Shown: positions 37,048-48,767, counted from the first letter of the stretch. The stretch: 64,000 nt of DNA from Brasenia schreberi (GCA_036023115.1 JAYKKT010000091.1:29330001-29394000); one strand, 5' to 3'. Program-made: numbers and translations. The notes: generated by a model from the letters alone, not told the origin.

Positions 37048-40000
37048 TTAATCACTCAATTGCTTGCGCAGCTCTTTCTTGTTCACCTGCAATATTAGGG
37101 ACAGGTTGCATCCGATAGATCAATCGAGGTACAAATTGTTTTGCAAAGAAGATGAAAATCTTGAAAGGAAAAACAAACCTTGCCCATTGCATTGCGAGGA
37201 AGAGAATCCCACAGAAACAACCTTGTAGGCAACTAAAGGAAAGCAATATACTGGTAAGTTAATAACTTACAGAAGCAAAGCCAGACACACATGAATCATA
37301 GCTTTAAATTCTCAAAAACAAAAGAATTCACAAGCAACAAGAACGAAGCCATGACAACCCCAAAGACAATATGTGCTAACAGAAAGAAGCCAAAACCAGC
37401 TCCGAATTTTGTGAAATGAGATACGCAACCTAGATGTCCAAGAGAGAATGGTATGCTAACTGTTCAGCAAAAAAGAAAAAATGCTCAAAAATCGGTTGTC
37501 AGAATCCTTATTGAGGCTTCAATAGGATGCCCGAATCAGGATTATCAAGATGGAGTTGCCTATAATTACTGCAAAGTTAGTAGCTAGCACATCATATACA
37601 TAAGCCATATGCTATATGGATCATAATATATTAAAAAACTATCGATTTTTCACTTGTTACTTATCAAGTCTGACATATGTGGGCATTCGCATGAGCCAGA
37701 TGTGTGCATACTTGTGAGAAAGTACAATGAGATCGAGTTTAGATCAAGATTTATCAGATGCATCCCAATAAAAAGCACTGTAGGAAAATCCAGAAAGTTC
37801 TTCAAGACTAGTGTGTGCACATGCATGCTAGATGACTTTAACAAATGAACTAATCGGTCAGAAAGAGTGTGCACATGCATGCTAGATGACTTTAACAAAT
37901 GAACTAATCGGTCAGAAAGAGTGAGGTACCTTGTAGGGAGCAAGTTTACCCTTCGCCCAGGACCGAAGTTCTTCAAGACTAATGGCTGGCATGAACTCCT
38001 GACCATCCTTTGTCTTTGCATCTGCTGTGGGCACAATGATCGTGCAAACAGCTTCACCATAATCTTTATCAGGCAAACCGAGTACGCAACACTCTGTCAC
38101 CAATGGGTGCTGAAAGTACAGAGTCACAGTTCTTCAAGGTCCACTCACACTTGCACATCATTTTAGTTTGCATGCTTGCATTACATTTAAGTGACAGTAG
38201 TAACCTCAACCGTAAATCAGCATTAGCATCAAGAGTAGGGAGAATGTTTAAGTAAAAATGCTATAAATAAGCATTCATAATATGTGATTGAAATAAGAGC
38301 AAGATACCAATAAATCATGCATAAACTTCTACTAAATTATCAAAATATGGAGAGTACCTATTTTAATCTCATGAACATTTATGGGCATATTTGCTTCCTC
38401 CTGATCCGGAAATTACATAGACTTGCACTTTCCAAGTAAAGACAACCATAAAAACAAAGGAAAGGAGGAATAGCTTTTCAATAGGAGTTGACTTGGAAGT
38501 GGATTGTGCCTGCTTTGGTAACTGGTAGTAAAAGTGGGATGACATCGGTAATGTAATTATCATACTATCCCCTACATAAATACAAAGAGGACAAGAGGGA
38601 AGTTTGTTCAAAAGCATGTTTTGAAGCCCATACTCAGATCTGCTTTTCTGAAACTGATTTTTCAGCTTTATATGAGAGAATTGAAGCCTCAAAACCCGTG
38701 ATTGCAAGTCAGAGGGTGCCATTGCAAGGAATCACCCAAAAATCAGGTCCAACAACTTAAAGACTGAGGATCACAAAGTCAGCAAGCAGTCTTGACTTGA
38801 ACGTCTGAGGTTTACACCTCAAAATAGCTCAACTATTGAGCAAAATGCAAGAGGATCAGACCAGGGCTAGAAAATACTTAAAACAAAGAAGAAAATGATT
38901 CATTAATTGCAGAAAAAGCTATTTTACAAAGAGAGAACAGCCACTACATATGGTGGACTGAAGGAGATAAGAGGAATGGTCCGACACTAGAATTCTAGTC
39001 ATTTCAGTGCCCAACAGTGGAATATCTAGCCATTGAGTCCAGCTACATTCTGAAATTGTAAACAGAATAAAGTTACAAAAGAAAAAGAAAACTACATGTT
39101 ATTCATATTGCTTGGATGGCTACGGTTAGGAGTCTCATAATTGTTTATGCTGCCATTAGGAGTTGGAACATTTTTAACATGGATGTGAAGAATGCCTTTT
39201 CTAATGGGTGGTTGAAAGAGGAGGTTTGCATGGAAACCCCTCCCAGATTAGTTCTGTTTATGTGATCTAAAACAATCTCCAAATACTTGGTTTGACAAGT
39301 TCAGTGAATTCATGGTTAACAATTGTTTTATAGCTTGCCATACTCACACTGCTTTACTTGTATGTCACAATTATTATGATCCTATTATTGTATATAGATG
39401 ATACGATAATCACATGTAGTGATGAATGAGAGGTTCTTAAAATCAAACAAAATCATAGCAAGGAATTGGATGATTGAGATATTTTCTCAGCATAGAGGTG
39501 AACCAAATCTTGAAGAAAGTACTTATCTCAAACAAAATTTGCAGTTGATCTTAACAGTGATCTGCTTGACCGATAAAAGGACAGTTGGCACTAGGAGAGT
39601 TGACACTCTTTTAGTTTGGAATCAAAAGATGAATCTCAAAGATAGAGAACCCATGAGACATCCTACACCTTACAAAGAGTTGATAGGTACCTTAACTTAT
39701 TTGACAATTTATTCATCCAGATATTACATATGTTGCTCACTCAACAAGTGCCCATTACAGGGGAATCTTCCTATCCTCTTCCTCTTTTGATTTGATTGCT
39801 TATGGTACAGCTGATTGGGGTGGGGATGTCAATAACAGGCACTGTACTATCAGATATTGTACTTTCCTATGGGATGCACTGATCTCTTGGAGATGCAAGA
39901 AGCAATAGAAGTTGTCTCTGTTATCTAATGAAGAAAAATATAAAGATATGGCCACCAGCATGATTGACATGTATAAGAAGACAGATTGATGATCTTGATA

Positions 40001-43000
40001 TCGTGATCACTACCACCACATTGATGTTTTATGACAAGATGTGATTGCTTGCACTAATATATTTCATGGGCATATCAAGCATATTGAATTCATTGTAAAT
40101 ATCAGTTAGGAAATATCTTCAAAACACTCTTCCTGCACCAAGATTCCAATTCCTCTTAGGCAAACTTTCCATATTTCCTTCATAGGTTTAAGAGGGATGT
40201 TAATGTGTATGGGATTGACATCTGTAATGAGGATTACATGTAATTTTCTTTATTGTTGCTTTTTTAGACTGTAGATGGTTCGATCATCGATGTACTTATT
40301 TTCTTTTATCTTAGACAGTCAGCAGGCAATTTGACTGCAGAACAGCTAGTCAACTAGCTGTCATAGCCTGCTGGCTGATCTCTTCTCTATTTAGATGGCC
40401 TATTCATAACGCCACTCTCCTGGTATTCTGTACGGCCCTCGAGGCTTGTTTGAGGTTGATGAAGTTATATTTTTCAGTTCAGTTTGCCTGTAAACTGCTT
40501 TGAGGTTTAAGTGTGAGCTTGGATCACTTGTGTTGACTGCTTCTACCTGATTGAAAAAGGATCCCTTTGGAGGACTGGTTGGTTCAGCAGTTTTCCTCAA
40601 CAAACTATGACTGATTTCATCAAGTATGGCAACAAAATAAAACATATCCGATGAGTGGGTTCTAGCCAATGCCACGAACTAGATTTCTAAAGTATGTTGA
40701 CAAGTTTTAACTTCAATAAGTTTCAAAGTTGCTTGCCTCTAAAAGAATTGCTTCTATTTCCAATGCTGACAACTTGTATCCTCCAACTTTCATGATGTCG
40801 GCGCTTGTTCCTGCAGATGGTAATTTAATATGTCAAATTAACTCCTGAAAGCAATCTGACCATGACTTTAAAAAAACTATGACGAAGGAAAATCTGATGC
40901 ATGAATATACATTCTTAGGAAGCTAAACTGCAAACAAAACGGTAAACTTTCATCATAGTGAAGGAATATGTGAGAACTACCCCAACCATTAATAAAATGA
41001 ACAATGCAAGTCTCCGGAAGTTCCAGGAGTAGCCACTCGTTCGATAAACCTTTTCAGCATTTTTATCATTTTATCCATCCATTTCACTTTTAGCAATTGG
41101 ATTGATGTACTGAGGTTGCGATGATTACCATATATTGAAGGAAGTAAATGAAATGTTGCCCACAGTTTCTGAAAGAGAGCACTGTAAATGGAAAAGCTAT
41201 ACACAAAAAATGTATGATTGGAAATATGAGCTTACTTCCCAAGATAATGAAATAGCCATCCTCATCAACCTTTACCGTGTCACCTGTTGGGAAGAAGCCC
41301 CCATCCACAAAAGAATGTTTTGTCACCTATTAAACATAATATCATTAGAAGAACCTGAAAAAAGAGTAAACAAAAGGCAACTGAATGATAATTTATACTG
41401 GTGCATAAGAACATGTGTTCAAAGAACACAATTTAAATCTTATGCTTTTGTTGGCGTATGGCAAGAATGTCAGAACCACATTAGTGTGCAAGCCCTTGAT
41501 TAATCATGTCAAGCTGCTAAACAAGCAGGCTACTCCCATCGGACTAAGACTCTTCTGTTTTTCTGTCATAACAGCCTTCTTATGTGGGCCATGGAGTTCA
41601 GGGTCAATAGCTTCATCCTCAAGCTGCCGCATCAAGTTCACTCAATAAGTTCAGTTAGATGTGGTAGAGAGGGTTACCAGTGAAGGGTCAAATTCCCCCA
41701 AGGAAAATACAAAAGGGATGAGGAAGCAACTTAGGAAGTAGAACTCATCAAGAGACACTAGAAAAAGCTAAGCTAGATGATGAGCTACTGACAAAGAACC
41801 CTACCTGAAGTTCACTTCAAAGAATGCTATAGGAACTCAAATCCAGCAATCTGCTCAAGTTAAAGAAACTGAGCACATCATTCACCAATGCATAACAAGA
41901 ACAATAACTAAGCCTTTTCCCATACTAGATGGGGATTCACCAATGCATAACAAAGAAGATTAAATAATCAAAGGCACCCAAAGGTCATTTTCTGGCCATG
42001 ATGGCTCAATGAGTCATCCTGACCCCACAATTGACTGGTACCTTGATTCACAGTAACATAGTAGTCAAACCCTCCTTGGGAACAATCAATAAGGAAGAAG
42101 ACTGTAAGCTAAGGGCAAAGTGACGGGCAAGGTTAGAGAACACAACCTCAAGAAGTTCTTCGATGAGTTTTGCAAGGCGAGCAGAGCAGTCAAGGAGCCT
42201 AGGTTTGGCACCCTGTTAGCAGGAGGGTACTAACTAGTTTCTTTTATGTCTTTCACCCTGTAGATATGAGCCAGCCATTTCTAGTTTCAACCTGACTGAC
42301 ATAAGGGGTCGTCGAGCTAGGTCAGAGCTTTGCTTTTGATTCTTTCATTCATTGGATCACCAAGACTCAAGTAATTTTTTGTGATAAACTTGGGCATGTT
42401 TTCTATACTTTCCTATATTTTCTACATTTCTCTTTTTTAATTGACGTAATTAAGAGAACTAACCCTTGGAGGGTCCTCACTCTTTTCTTCTTCTTTCATC
42501 ACCTCTCTAAACAGAGGTTTGATGTACTTGGCAAGGAATGCTTGTACATCTTTGGACATGTTTATTTCTTTCATCTCCCAGTGTGTTGACCACAGATCCA
42601 TGCATGATCCTTTTAAGAACTTCATATTCTGATTGCAAGAAACAACAAGGTGGTTTGGACACTTAGAGAGGCAGCGAGATGGAGCTCCAGGGAGAAGGCA
42701 TGAAAAACAGAAGAAGTATATGATGAAGGCATAAAAGAGGGAATCCTTAAAGTGTTGGAAGGAAATGACAAACCATGATCATGCTTTCTTGAAAGTTAAA
42801 TGCTAATATGACACAATTGCACAATGACAAGTAAGAATGTACGTAGCCAAACCCACTTGGTGTGGAATAAGGCAAGGTTTTGATGTGTGCTGATGACACT
42901 AAACAATAAACAGGGCCAAAGGCTCAGAAAATGCCCATTCAGAATTACCTCAGGCTGTTTCCAGTACTCCTTAAAAAGTGAAGGACTTCTTACACATAGC

Positions 43001-43586
43001 TCCCCTACATCAGCTGTACCACTTCCATCTTCTGCAAGAATTTTGACCTAAAAACGTCATATGATGGAGGCATTATGATTTCTCTTTTGCCTTTCGAGGG
43101 GAGAGGGCAAATGGTTCTCAGCATTAACCAAAAAGAAAGTTTCAATGCTAAAAGTATTCTGTATAACCTGCACAGAAGGAAGAGGTTTCCCAACAGTGCC
43201 TCCTTTCCGAACACCCTTCAAGGGATTGGAGAGCGCCATCACAAACTGTTATATCATAAAACTGATAATTAGGATATGGAATATATTCTTATATAAATTA
43301 AGACTGTTGAGGTGTCAGCAAAGAGTGTGTTGAATTCCTAAGAAGTTTCGACTCATATATATACATATGAGAAATGCTAGGATCTTCCAGGATGACGTAC
43401 TCCAAATCACGATCGTATGATGAAAGGTGATTAGCGGTAAGAATTGATGCAGTAAAAGCAAAATGCTTTTGTATTGTTATAGTACAAAAGCACTTTTTGC
43501 TTTTCTCTTCATCAATCTCAACCATTTGTTGTTCTATAGAAGGGTCACGATTTGGGAATATGTCATCTAGGAGAACGCTAACATTC

Positions 43587-43676
<90 letters not shown>

Positions 43677-46600
43677 GTATATATGAGAGGATGTAGCTGG
43701 TACTTAATACTCAATGGTGCCCACAATGTAAAATAGTGGGCATCACTGCATTTACTACTTTACAATGTCTATCGTACCCGTTGAGTATAAGATGTTAAGT
43801 TGGCCCTTAGGGCCTGGCCGAAAGGGCTTCTGGCACCAGGCCCCAACGGCTAGTCTAGCTAGCCATTGGGGCCTGGCAAAGTACAACTCCTCCTCTCTCT
43901 TCTCTCCCTTCTTCCTATATAATCTCTCCAATATACACTCTTGTATGTATTCCTTTTGTAGTAGAATAATAACATTCATTTTCACTACTTTTAGTGTGCC
44001 CTAGTTGCACTTGAGTGAGGTTATAGCCTTTTCTAAGGCTTTGTGATAGTAACATTGTAGTGATATTTATTCATTGATCTTTCACGGTTATATTGAAGCA
44101 TCATCTTCGTTACATGGTATAAGAATCATTCTCGATTGTGAGAACGTGGTTCATTGTCTCAGGAAGCGTGATGATCGGAATCCTTTTTTTGTAAGTTTAC
44201 CTCTTTAAATTTCTTCTTGAAAAATGGATGAGAAATTAGAGTTTAACTTTCGTGTAACACCTTCGAACTATAAAACATAGGCCCAATCTATGAAAAATTA
44301 CTTGTATTTTAAAAAATTATGGGCTATGTAAGTGGTTTAAAAGTATAATCCTCCGTTAATGTCACGCTTGAGCAAAAAGAAGAATATAAAGGGGTTCATC
44401 GAACGGTTCTATGGGTACTCATGAATAATGTGAATGAGCACACTAAGGACACTTAAAGCGATATTGCTCGTAGAGTGGCATTAAAAGAGATAAAGGGATA
44501 AACGAATTTTTTGGTGAATATTTCAATGTATGGAATCAATTGTATGAATATAAAAAGAAATGTACACAAGGTCTTAGTGAGAGACAATGAAGACTTCGTG
44601 CATCAATTTTTAAGAAGCCTTCGAGAAGAATTTGAAGGGATCAGATCATCCCTCATCCATCAGAAACCCTTTTCCATTAAAAATAGTGGTTGGATGTTAT
44701 TGGCCTATCATATGTGTGTCCTATGTTCATATACACCAAAAATGGGCTATCTACAGTGTTTTACTAACCTCGGTCATGCCATAACGTTCCAAAAGGCGAT
44801 GACCTGTTATACACTCCCACTGCTTCATGATAGGGTAAGGAAGTGCAGAGGAGCCACACATCTGAACAAGAAGAAACATAAGTGAAAAGCACAAAAAATC
44901 AAACAAAAATAAATTACGCTGAAAAACATGAAAATACGTTGCTGATCCATTAGATAATTTACTCAAAGGAACATGTGCACCAAATCAATGGGAAGCACAC
45001 GTAAACAATACAAGAAGAAGAGTTGTTTGCCTCATTAGGCTATACATGAAAATGCTCCAAGCACTCTTCTCCTCCTTCAATCTTGCGATAGTGCTAATTG
45101 CAGTTTCCTGCAGAGGATTTTCCAAGTGCCAGGATCTTGATTGTTCATGCATATGTGTGGCAAGAAACAAGACCCAATACATATTAAAAAAGACAGGTCT
45201 AGATACGGCATCAACGCAAGCAAAAGTTAAATTTGAGTCAAAGAAACTGCATCAATGACCACAAGACATGATTCACATGCCTAACAAGTTATCAATAACC
45301 AGTAGCAGTGGTACCCAGGCCATTACTATATATTAATATATCAAAACAATACAATATGATAAACTAGTAGTGGTAGCCCTTACTATGGGGATCTGACATG
45401 ATATTTGCAAAGTTGGTATGATGTACATGGATCTTGTTGTCTGAACAACAAAAGCTCTGAATTTTGGGATATTAAAAAATTCAACCACTAAAAATGCAGA
45501 ATTTATATGACTAGGATATCCATCTGAAAGTTACCATAAGGCGCAGCTGTCGTGCAGCTAATGCAGATGCAAGCTGTAAATCTGAATCCATTGCATCATA
45601 CCCTTGCAACAACCTTGTATACATTGTTGGAACCTAAAGAGGAATGGAAACAGTAAATCCAGGATGCTCATAAAAAGGTATGTGTTGAATATAATTATTA
45701 ATCATCACAGGTACTTAGCAGAATGACGAGCTTAGCTTCTTATGTAACTTAAGAGAACTCTAATTCAAAGGCATTCTATTAAACAACAAAGCAACAATCA
45801 ATCCACAAACAAGTTTAAGTGTTAAACATTCTGTTGTTATGGTCGAAAAGTTTTAGCTGACTAACTCCTGTGAAAATTGTGATACTCTCTTCATCTTTGC
45901 TTCCATCTTTGGGAAATGATTCGCGCCACCTTTGCCAAATCCCTCTTACACTAAATTTTGGCATGAACTCCACCTTCAAAACAGCAATTGCACCAGAAAA
46001 CAAGCAGTTAACATCAAATTATGCTTAAAGGAAACCCACATTCTCACAGAATAAAATGCATACTCGGTCAAAAGAATTACCACAGATCCGGCATAAAGAG
46101 GTGCCAGTAAAGCATTGAAAAGGCCATGGACATGTAACATAGACGTTAAGGATCCAATGATCAACAATCCACCAATCAAAACCAAGCCTTCTCCCGCTAA
46201 GTGGGAATGAACAACAATCCCACCAATAACCAAATTTAACCAATGTTTAACACGATCAAATCCAGCAGTTTAAAGACAAGGAGAAAAAACTTGGTGATTT
46301 CAATAAGCATATCTTCGTTAAAGGATATGGTGCAAAGGAAGACAATGCAGGAACTGGTCAGCAGATGTATATTCCCATGCCTCTGACAAGATTTGTACCT
46401 ACTTTCACACAACACGCATATCAACATCACTAAGGAACTGAGAAGGGACATATATTTGGACAAAATGAACAGTTGATAAAGAAAAGCTCTCAAACACAAA
46501 TTTACTTTATTTCACTATCATAGTTCACTCTATATATAAGGAAACAGTAGTGGCTTAGCTTTCTAATAGGGTGTGCCCCCTTATTGGACACTCTGACAAC

Positions 46601-48738
46601 TGACACTGGCACTTTTCCCAAGTATGACTTGGCACTAACCATATTAAATGTTTTTAAGTAAAACTTTAATCTGAAGATGGTTTAGTACTATAATGCCTAT
46701 TTATGAATAATATGAAAAAAGAAACAGTCTTTAACTCTTTGTTTTAGCTTTTTACAAGATATTATTAATTACATAAAATAATACATAATTTCTAAATATA
46801 TGTTGTTGCTTCCCATACCCATGATTTTTTAGAATGTCGTATCCCCTACCCGCATCTGAACACTTGAGACATAGGATTTTGTAAGCAATAAAGAATGACT
46901 GTTACTATGTATAAGAATCTTCAAAACTTCAGGATGAGTTTATGACCTGTGCCTTGATACCATTATGAGTATGGACAACACCTTTAGGTTTTCCTGTTGT
47001 ACCACTTGTGTACACGATAAGAGCTGGATCGTCACCTGCAAAGACTAACCAACATTTCAGACAGACTGCCAGAAATACGAAAAAAGTTTATTTATGCCTC
47101 AATAACCTTCTGAATCGTTCGCTCTTTTCATTTGCTCCCACAGATTACTTAGAGGACCAAACTCTCCAGATCCTTCATCCAAATTCCTGTCTGCTGGAAT
47201 ACTTGGAACAGATGGGATCAGCACAAATTTCGCGGAAAACTTGGCAGCGATATTCTCCATGATGGTTTGATGATCATGAGGGCTCAAAAGCACAGTGATG
47301 TCCTAAACAACACATAAATATCAAATTTTTATATAGGCATTGCTTCCATGTCAATTGTATTGCATATTGATTACCAACATGTCAAAAATGAGAAAAGTAT
47401 AAATAATCTAAACGACATTATGGATTAAGAAATGCTTTGATATCCCAAACCAGAAATGCTAATCTGCAGATACCTTAAAGGACAATGAAACCGCTCAGTA
47501 TTTGCTTTGACAGCAATTGAAAGTCAAAACAATACTTTGGTGAGATACTCAGATAGCGTGCATGAACCATTAACAGGTTTTGGGAGAGGATGCTTCTCAG
47601 GAGCCCACACAATGAACTATCTTAACACAATCCAGAACTGATAAAATGCATAAGGGGAGTATCAGAGGCCCAACTTCTGTATAGAAAAGCAGGGGGTCAG
47701 ATTCACCCTCGTTATTCTCTCTTACGTGCATTACTTGAGACAACAAGAAAATCTATTTTTTTCACAGATAAGTGCTTTTTCTAAAGCCAGATGCTTGCTA
47801 CTCTTCAGCACTGAACTGGTTGGTTCAGTTCTTCAAACACAGTGAACCTCTGCCTTCCTATTTCTGGCTATCCGTTATCAAAAACCATCTTATCCGCTAT
47901 GGAATTTTCAAAGGTTTGTATATCCATCAAAAACAACAGCAGGCATTGATCTAATGCTGCATTTAGAAAAAGAAAAAGACACAAGAAGGCAAGGAATGAT
48001 ACAAACTGAATCATTCATCACATGGAAAAGCTCAGGTTCTGGATAGCTGAGAGCAAGTGGAACTGCAACTCCACCACTAAGCCATGTTGCCAGCAAAGCA
48101 GAGACAAATTCAGCAGAAGGCTTAGCCACAATCCCAACCCGAGCCCCATTAAGACATCCCCTTCTGGGTGTGACCTGTCTTGAAGAATAATACACTCAAT
48201 TTCAGTACAAATATCTGGATAAGGGATCACACAATCATAAACCCTTTCGATACACTGTAACAGTATTAACAGCACCTTTCTATTAAACAAAAGTGGCTCA
48301 AATAACCTCCCAAAAAATGCGAATAACCCAACTAGAAAAGAAAAGAAATCAGATCTTAGACCAATTATTCCTCAGCAAGGAGCCAGAGTAAATATTTGAG
48401 AACACATCTCAGTTTCTAACATAGCCGACCCCGTCTAGTATGGGAAAAGGCTTAGTTGTTGTTGTTGTTGTTGTACATCTCAGTTTCTAACAATGATGAG
48501 AAACCCGAGGATGTCATTATTTATCCAATATTAACTTATACAATAGCAGTAAAAAGTTCTATAAACTTACATTCTCTAAAGAATCAGCTTGGTGGTCTAT
48601 GATTTCCTGTAAACACTTAGATATTTGTAAAGTAGATGCTAGAAGTTGAAAGTAGCTGTAACTCTTCCCCCCGCCTCTTATAGCAACTTTTTCTTGTGCT
48701 AAAGAAGCCAGCTTTGCAGTGGACTTGACCAAGTCCAT
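37048..48738 (-). CDS. AAE13: Malonyl-CoA synthetase (acyl-activating enzyme 13 type), with one frameshift
   Basis: Sixteen minus-strand exons: 48738-48571, 48174-48007, 47302-47107, 47035-46947, 46398-46329, 46133-46081, 45973-45866, 45633-45535, 44861-44769, 43245-43168, 43047-42948, 41326-41236, 40810-40737, 38109-37930, 37232-37179, 37086-37048; about 552 residues. The enzyme makes malonyl-CoA from malonate, CoA and ATP. Adenylation motifs are intact: [11 protein letters not shown] (186-196), '[13 protein letters not shown]', RYGMTE (ending about 348), 'TGD', '[18 protein letters not shown]', and the C-terminal lysine in PRNAMGK (about 540). '[15 protein letters not shown]' matches AAE13 closely. 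The start is the ATG aligned with the cytosolic form; the frame stays open upstream to an acceptor at 48768, so a further exon for an organelle-targeting form may exist. Exon 11 has one extra base (see 42960-42962). One intron is AT-AC and one GC-AG. Confidence 0.9.
37813..37920. repeat. 54-bp exact tandem duplication beside a splice donor
   Basis: Two identical 54-bp units (37813-37866, 37867-37920), each containing GTGCACATGCATGC. They lie in the intron after exon 14 of the malonyl-CoA synthetase gene. The second copy ends nine bases inside the intron from the donor (minus-strand GTACCTCAC). Confidence 0.95.
38110..40736 (-). other. GC-AG intron of the malonyl-CoA synthetase gene
   Basis: The reading frame requires exon 13 to end TTAGAG and the intron to begin GCAAGC; there is no GT nearby. 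The acceptor is TTTCAG/CACCC. AG/GCAAG is the standard consensus for the minor GC-AG subclass of U2 introns. Joining gives 'EAILLE' + '[11 protein letters not shown]', exactly as in the family. The intron holds a sense-to-plus copia fragment (39090-40400). Confidence 0.85.
39090..40400 (+). mobile_element. Copia RT/RNase H fragment, possible 3' LTR, inside an intron
   Basis: Plus-strand fragments in broken frames give RT ('FNMDVKNAF', catalytic 'YIDDTIIT' at about 39390), the RNase H region ('[13 protein letters not shown]', 'LISWRCKKQ') and the end of pol ('HGHIKHIEF', about 40070). AAGAGGGA followed by TGTTAATG at 40198 looks like a polypurine tract and LTR start; the LTR's right end is unclear, near 40400. 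The upstream half of the element is missing. Orientation is opposite to the host gene. Confidence 0.7.
41327..42947 (-). other. Intron 11 of the malonyl-CoA synthetase gene
   Basis: Bounded by GAG/GTAATTC and AATAG/GTGAC on the minus strand. Apart from the 36-bp LINE insertion at 41899 nothing is recognised in its 1.6 kb. Confidence 0.75.
41880..41953 (-). mobile_element. 36-bp ultra-truncated LINE insertion with 19-bp target duplication
   Basis: The insert at 41899-41934 is the reverse complement of the LINE 3' end (CCCCATCTAGTATGGGAAAA, then GGCTTAGTTATTG). It is flanked by perfect 19-bp direct repeats ATTCACCAATGCATAACAA at 41880-41898 and 41935-41953. It lies in an intron of the malonyl-CoA synthetase gene. 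Confidence 0.92.
42960..42962 (-). other. Single-base insertion (frameshift) in synthetase exon 11
   Basis: The minus strand reads TACTGGGAAACAGCCTGAG before the donor GTAATTC. The family's 'KEYW-x-x-PE' needs TAC TGG (A)AA CAG CCT GAG, so one G too many is present. The exon is 100 bases although both flanking junctions are in phase 0, and the shifted frame stops at TGA three codons after the tryptophan. A sequencing or assembly error at the GGG run, or a real loss-of-function allele, would both explain it. Confidence 0.7.
43369..43590. mobile_element. Micron-like MITE inside a TA microsatellite (copy B)
   Basis: The left end GAAATGCTAGGATCTTCCAG, then GATGACG, and the reverse complement of the right end GAATGTTAGCGTTCTCCTAG, then ATGACATATTCCC, form terminal inverted repeats of about 35 bases. 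The interior has a second hairpin-like pair around AAAAGCA...TGCTTTT. Left flank: CATATATATACATATG. Right flank: a 65-bp TA tract. Related to the element at 11868-12077. It lies in intron 9 of the malonyl-CoA synthetase gene. Confidence 0.75.
43589..43685. repeat. (TA)n(TATG)n microsatellite
   Basis: About 33 TA units followed by TATG repeats and TGTATATATG. Open frames here are microsatellite artefacts. Confidence 0.97.
43793..44700 (+). mobile_element. 5' end of a copia element (LTR, primer site, gag) in an intron
   Basis: The LTR is about 43793-44114: it starts TGTTAAGTTGGCCC, contains a TATA-like CTATATAATC near 43915, and ends TTACA. It is followed by a primer site TGGTATAAGAAT (44115), a decayed form of the tRNA-Met site. 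Gag begins ATGGATGAGAAATTAG at 44224 and continues in broken frames to '[20 protein letters not shown]'-like sequence (44590-44650), the copia gag block 'F...L..L...F..IR'. Pol is absent. It is opposite in orientation to the host gene. Confidence 0.65.
46134..46328 (-). other. U12-type AT-AC intron of the malonyl-CoA synthetase gene
   Basis: The minus-strand intron starts ATATCCTTTAAC, a perfect U12 5' splice site, and ends GTTAC. The branch-site element TCCTTAAC (46152-46145) stands about a dozen bases before the 3' splice site, as U12 introns require. Joining CTTTGCACC to ATGTCCATGG gives '[13 protein letters not shown]', the conserved family sequence, in phase 1. No GT-AG alternative restores this sequence. 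Length 195 bp. The intron would need the minor spliceosome (U11/U12, U4atac/U6atac). Confidence 0.93.
48404..48492 (+). mobile_element. 53-bp ultra-truncated LINE insertion with 18-bp target duplication
   Basis: The insert (48422-48474) is the plus-strand LINE 3' end: TAGCCGACCCCGTCTAGTAT, then GGGAAAAGGCTTAG and a (TTG)n tail. Perfect direct repeats ACATCTCAGTTTCTAACA flank it at 48404-48421 and 48475-48492. It lies in intron 1 of the malonyl-CoA synthetase reading frame. Confidence 0.93.
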
Positions 48739-48767
48739 GAGTACAGTAGATGATGATCCAGAAGTGC

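Noticed and set aside
45976..46243. Minus-strand open frame running through '[17 protein letters not shown]' with a hydrophobic upstream extension, first read as a degraded or alternative exon
   Set aside because: The upstream part is intron. The AT-AC boundaries and branch site explain the junction exactly and restore the conserved sequence.
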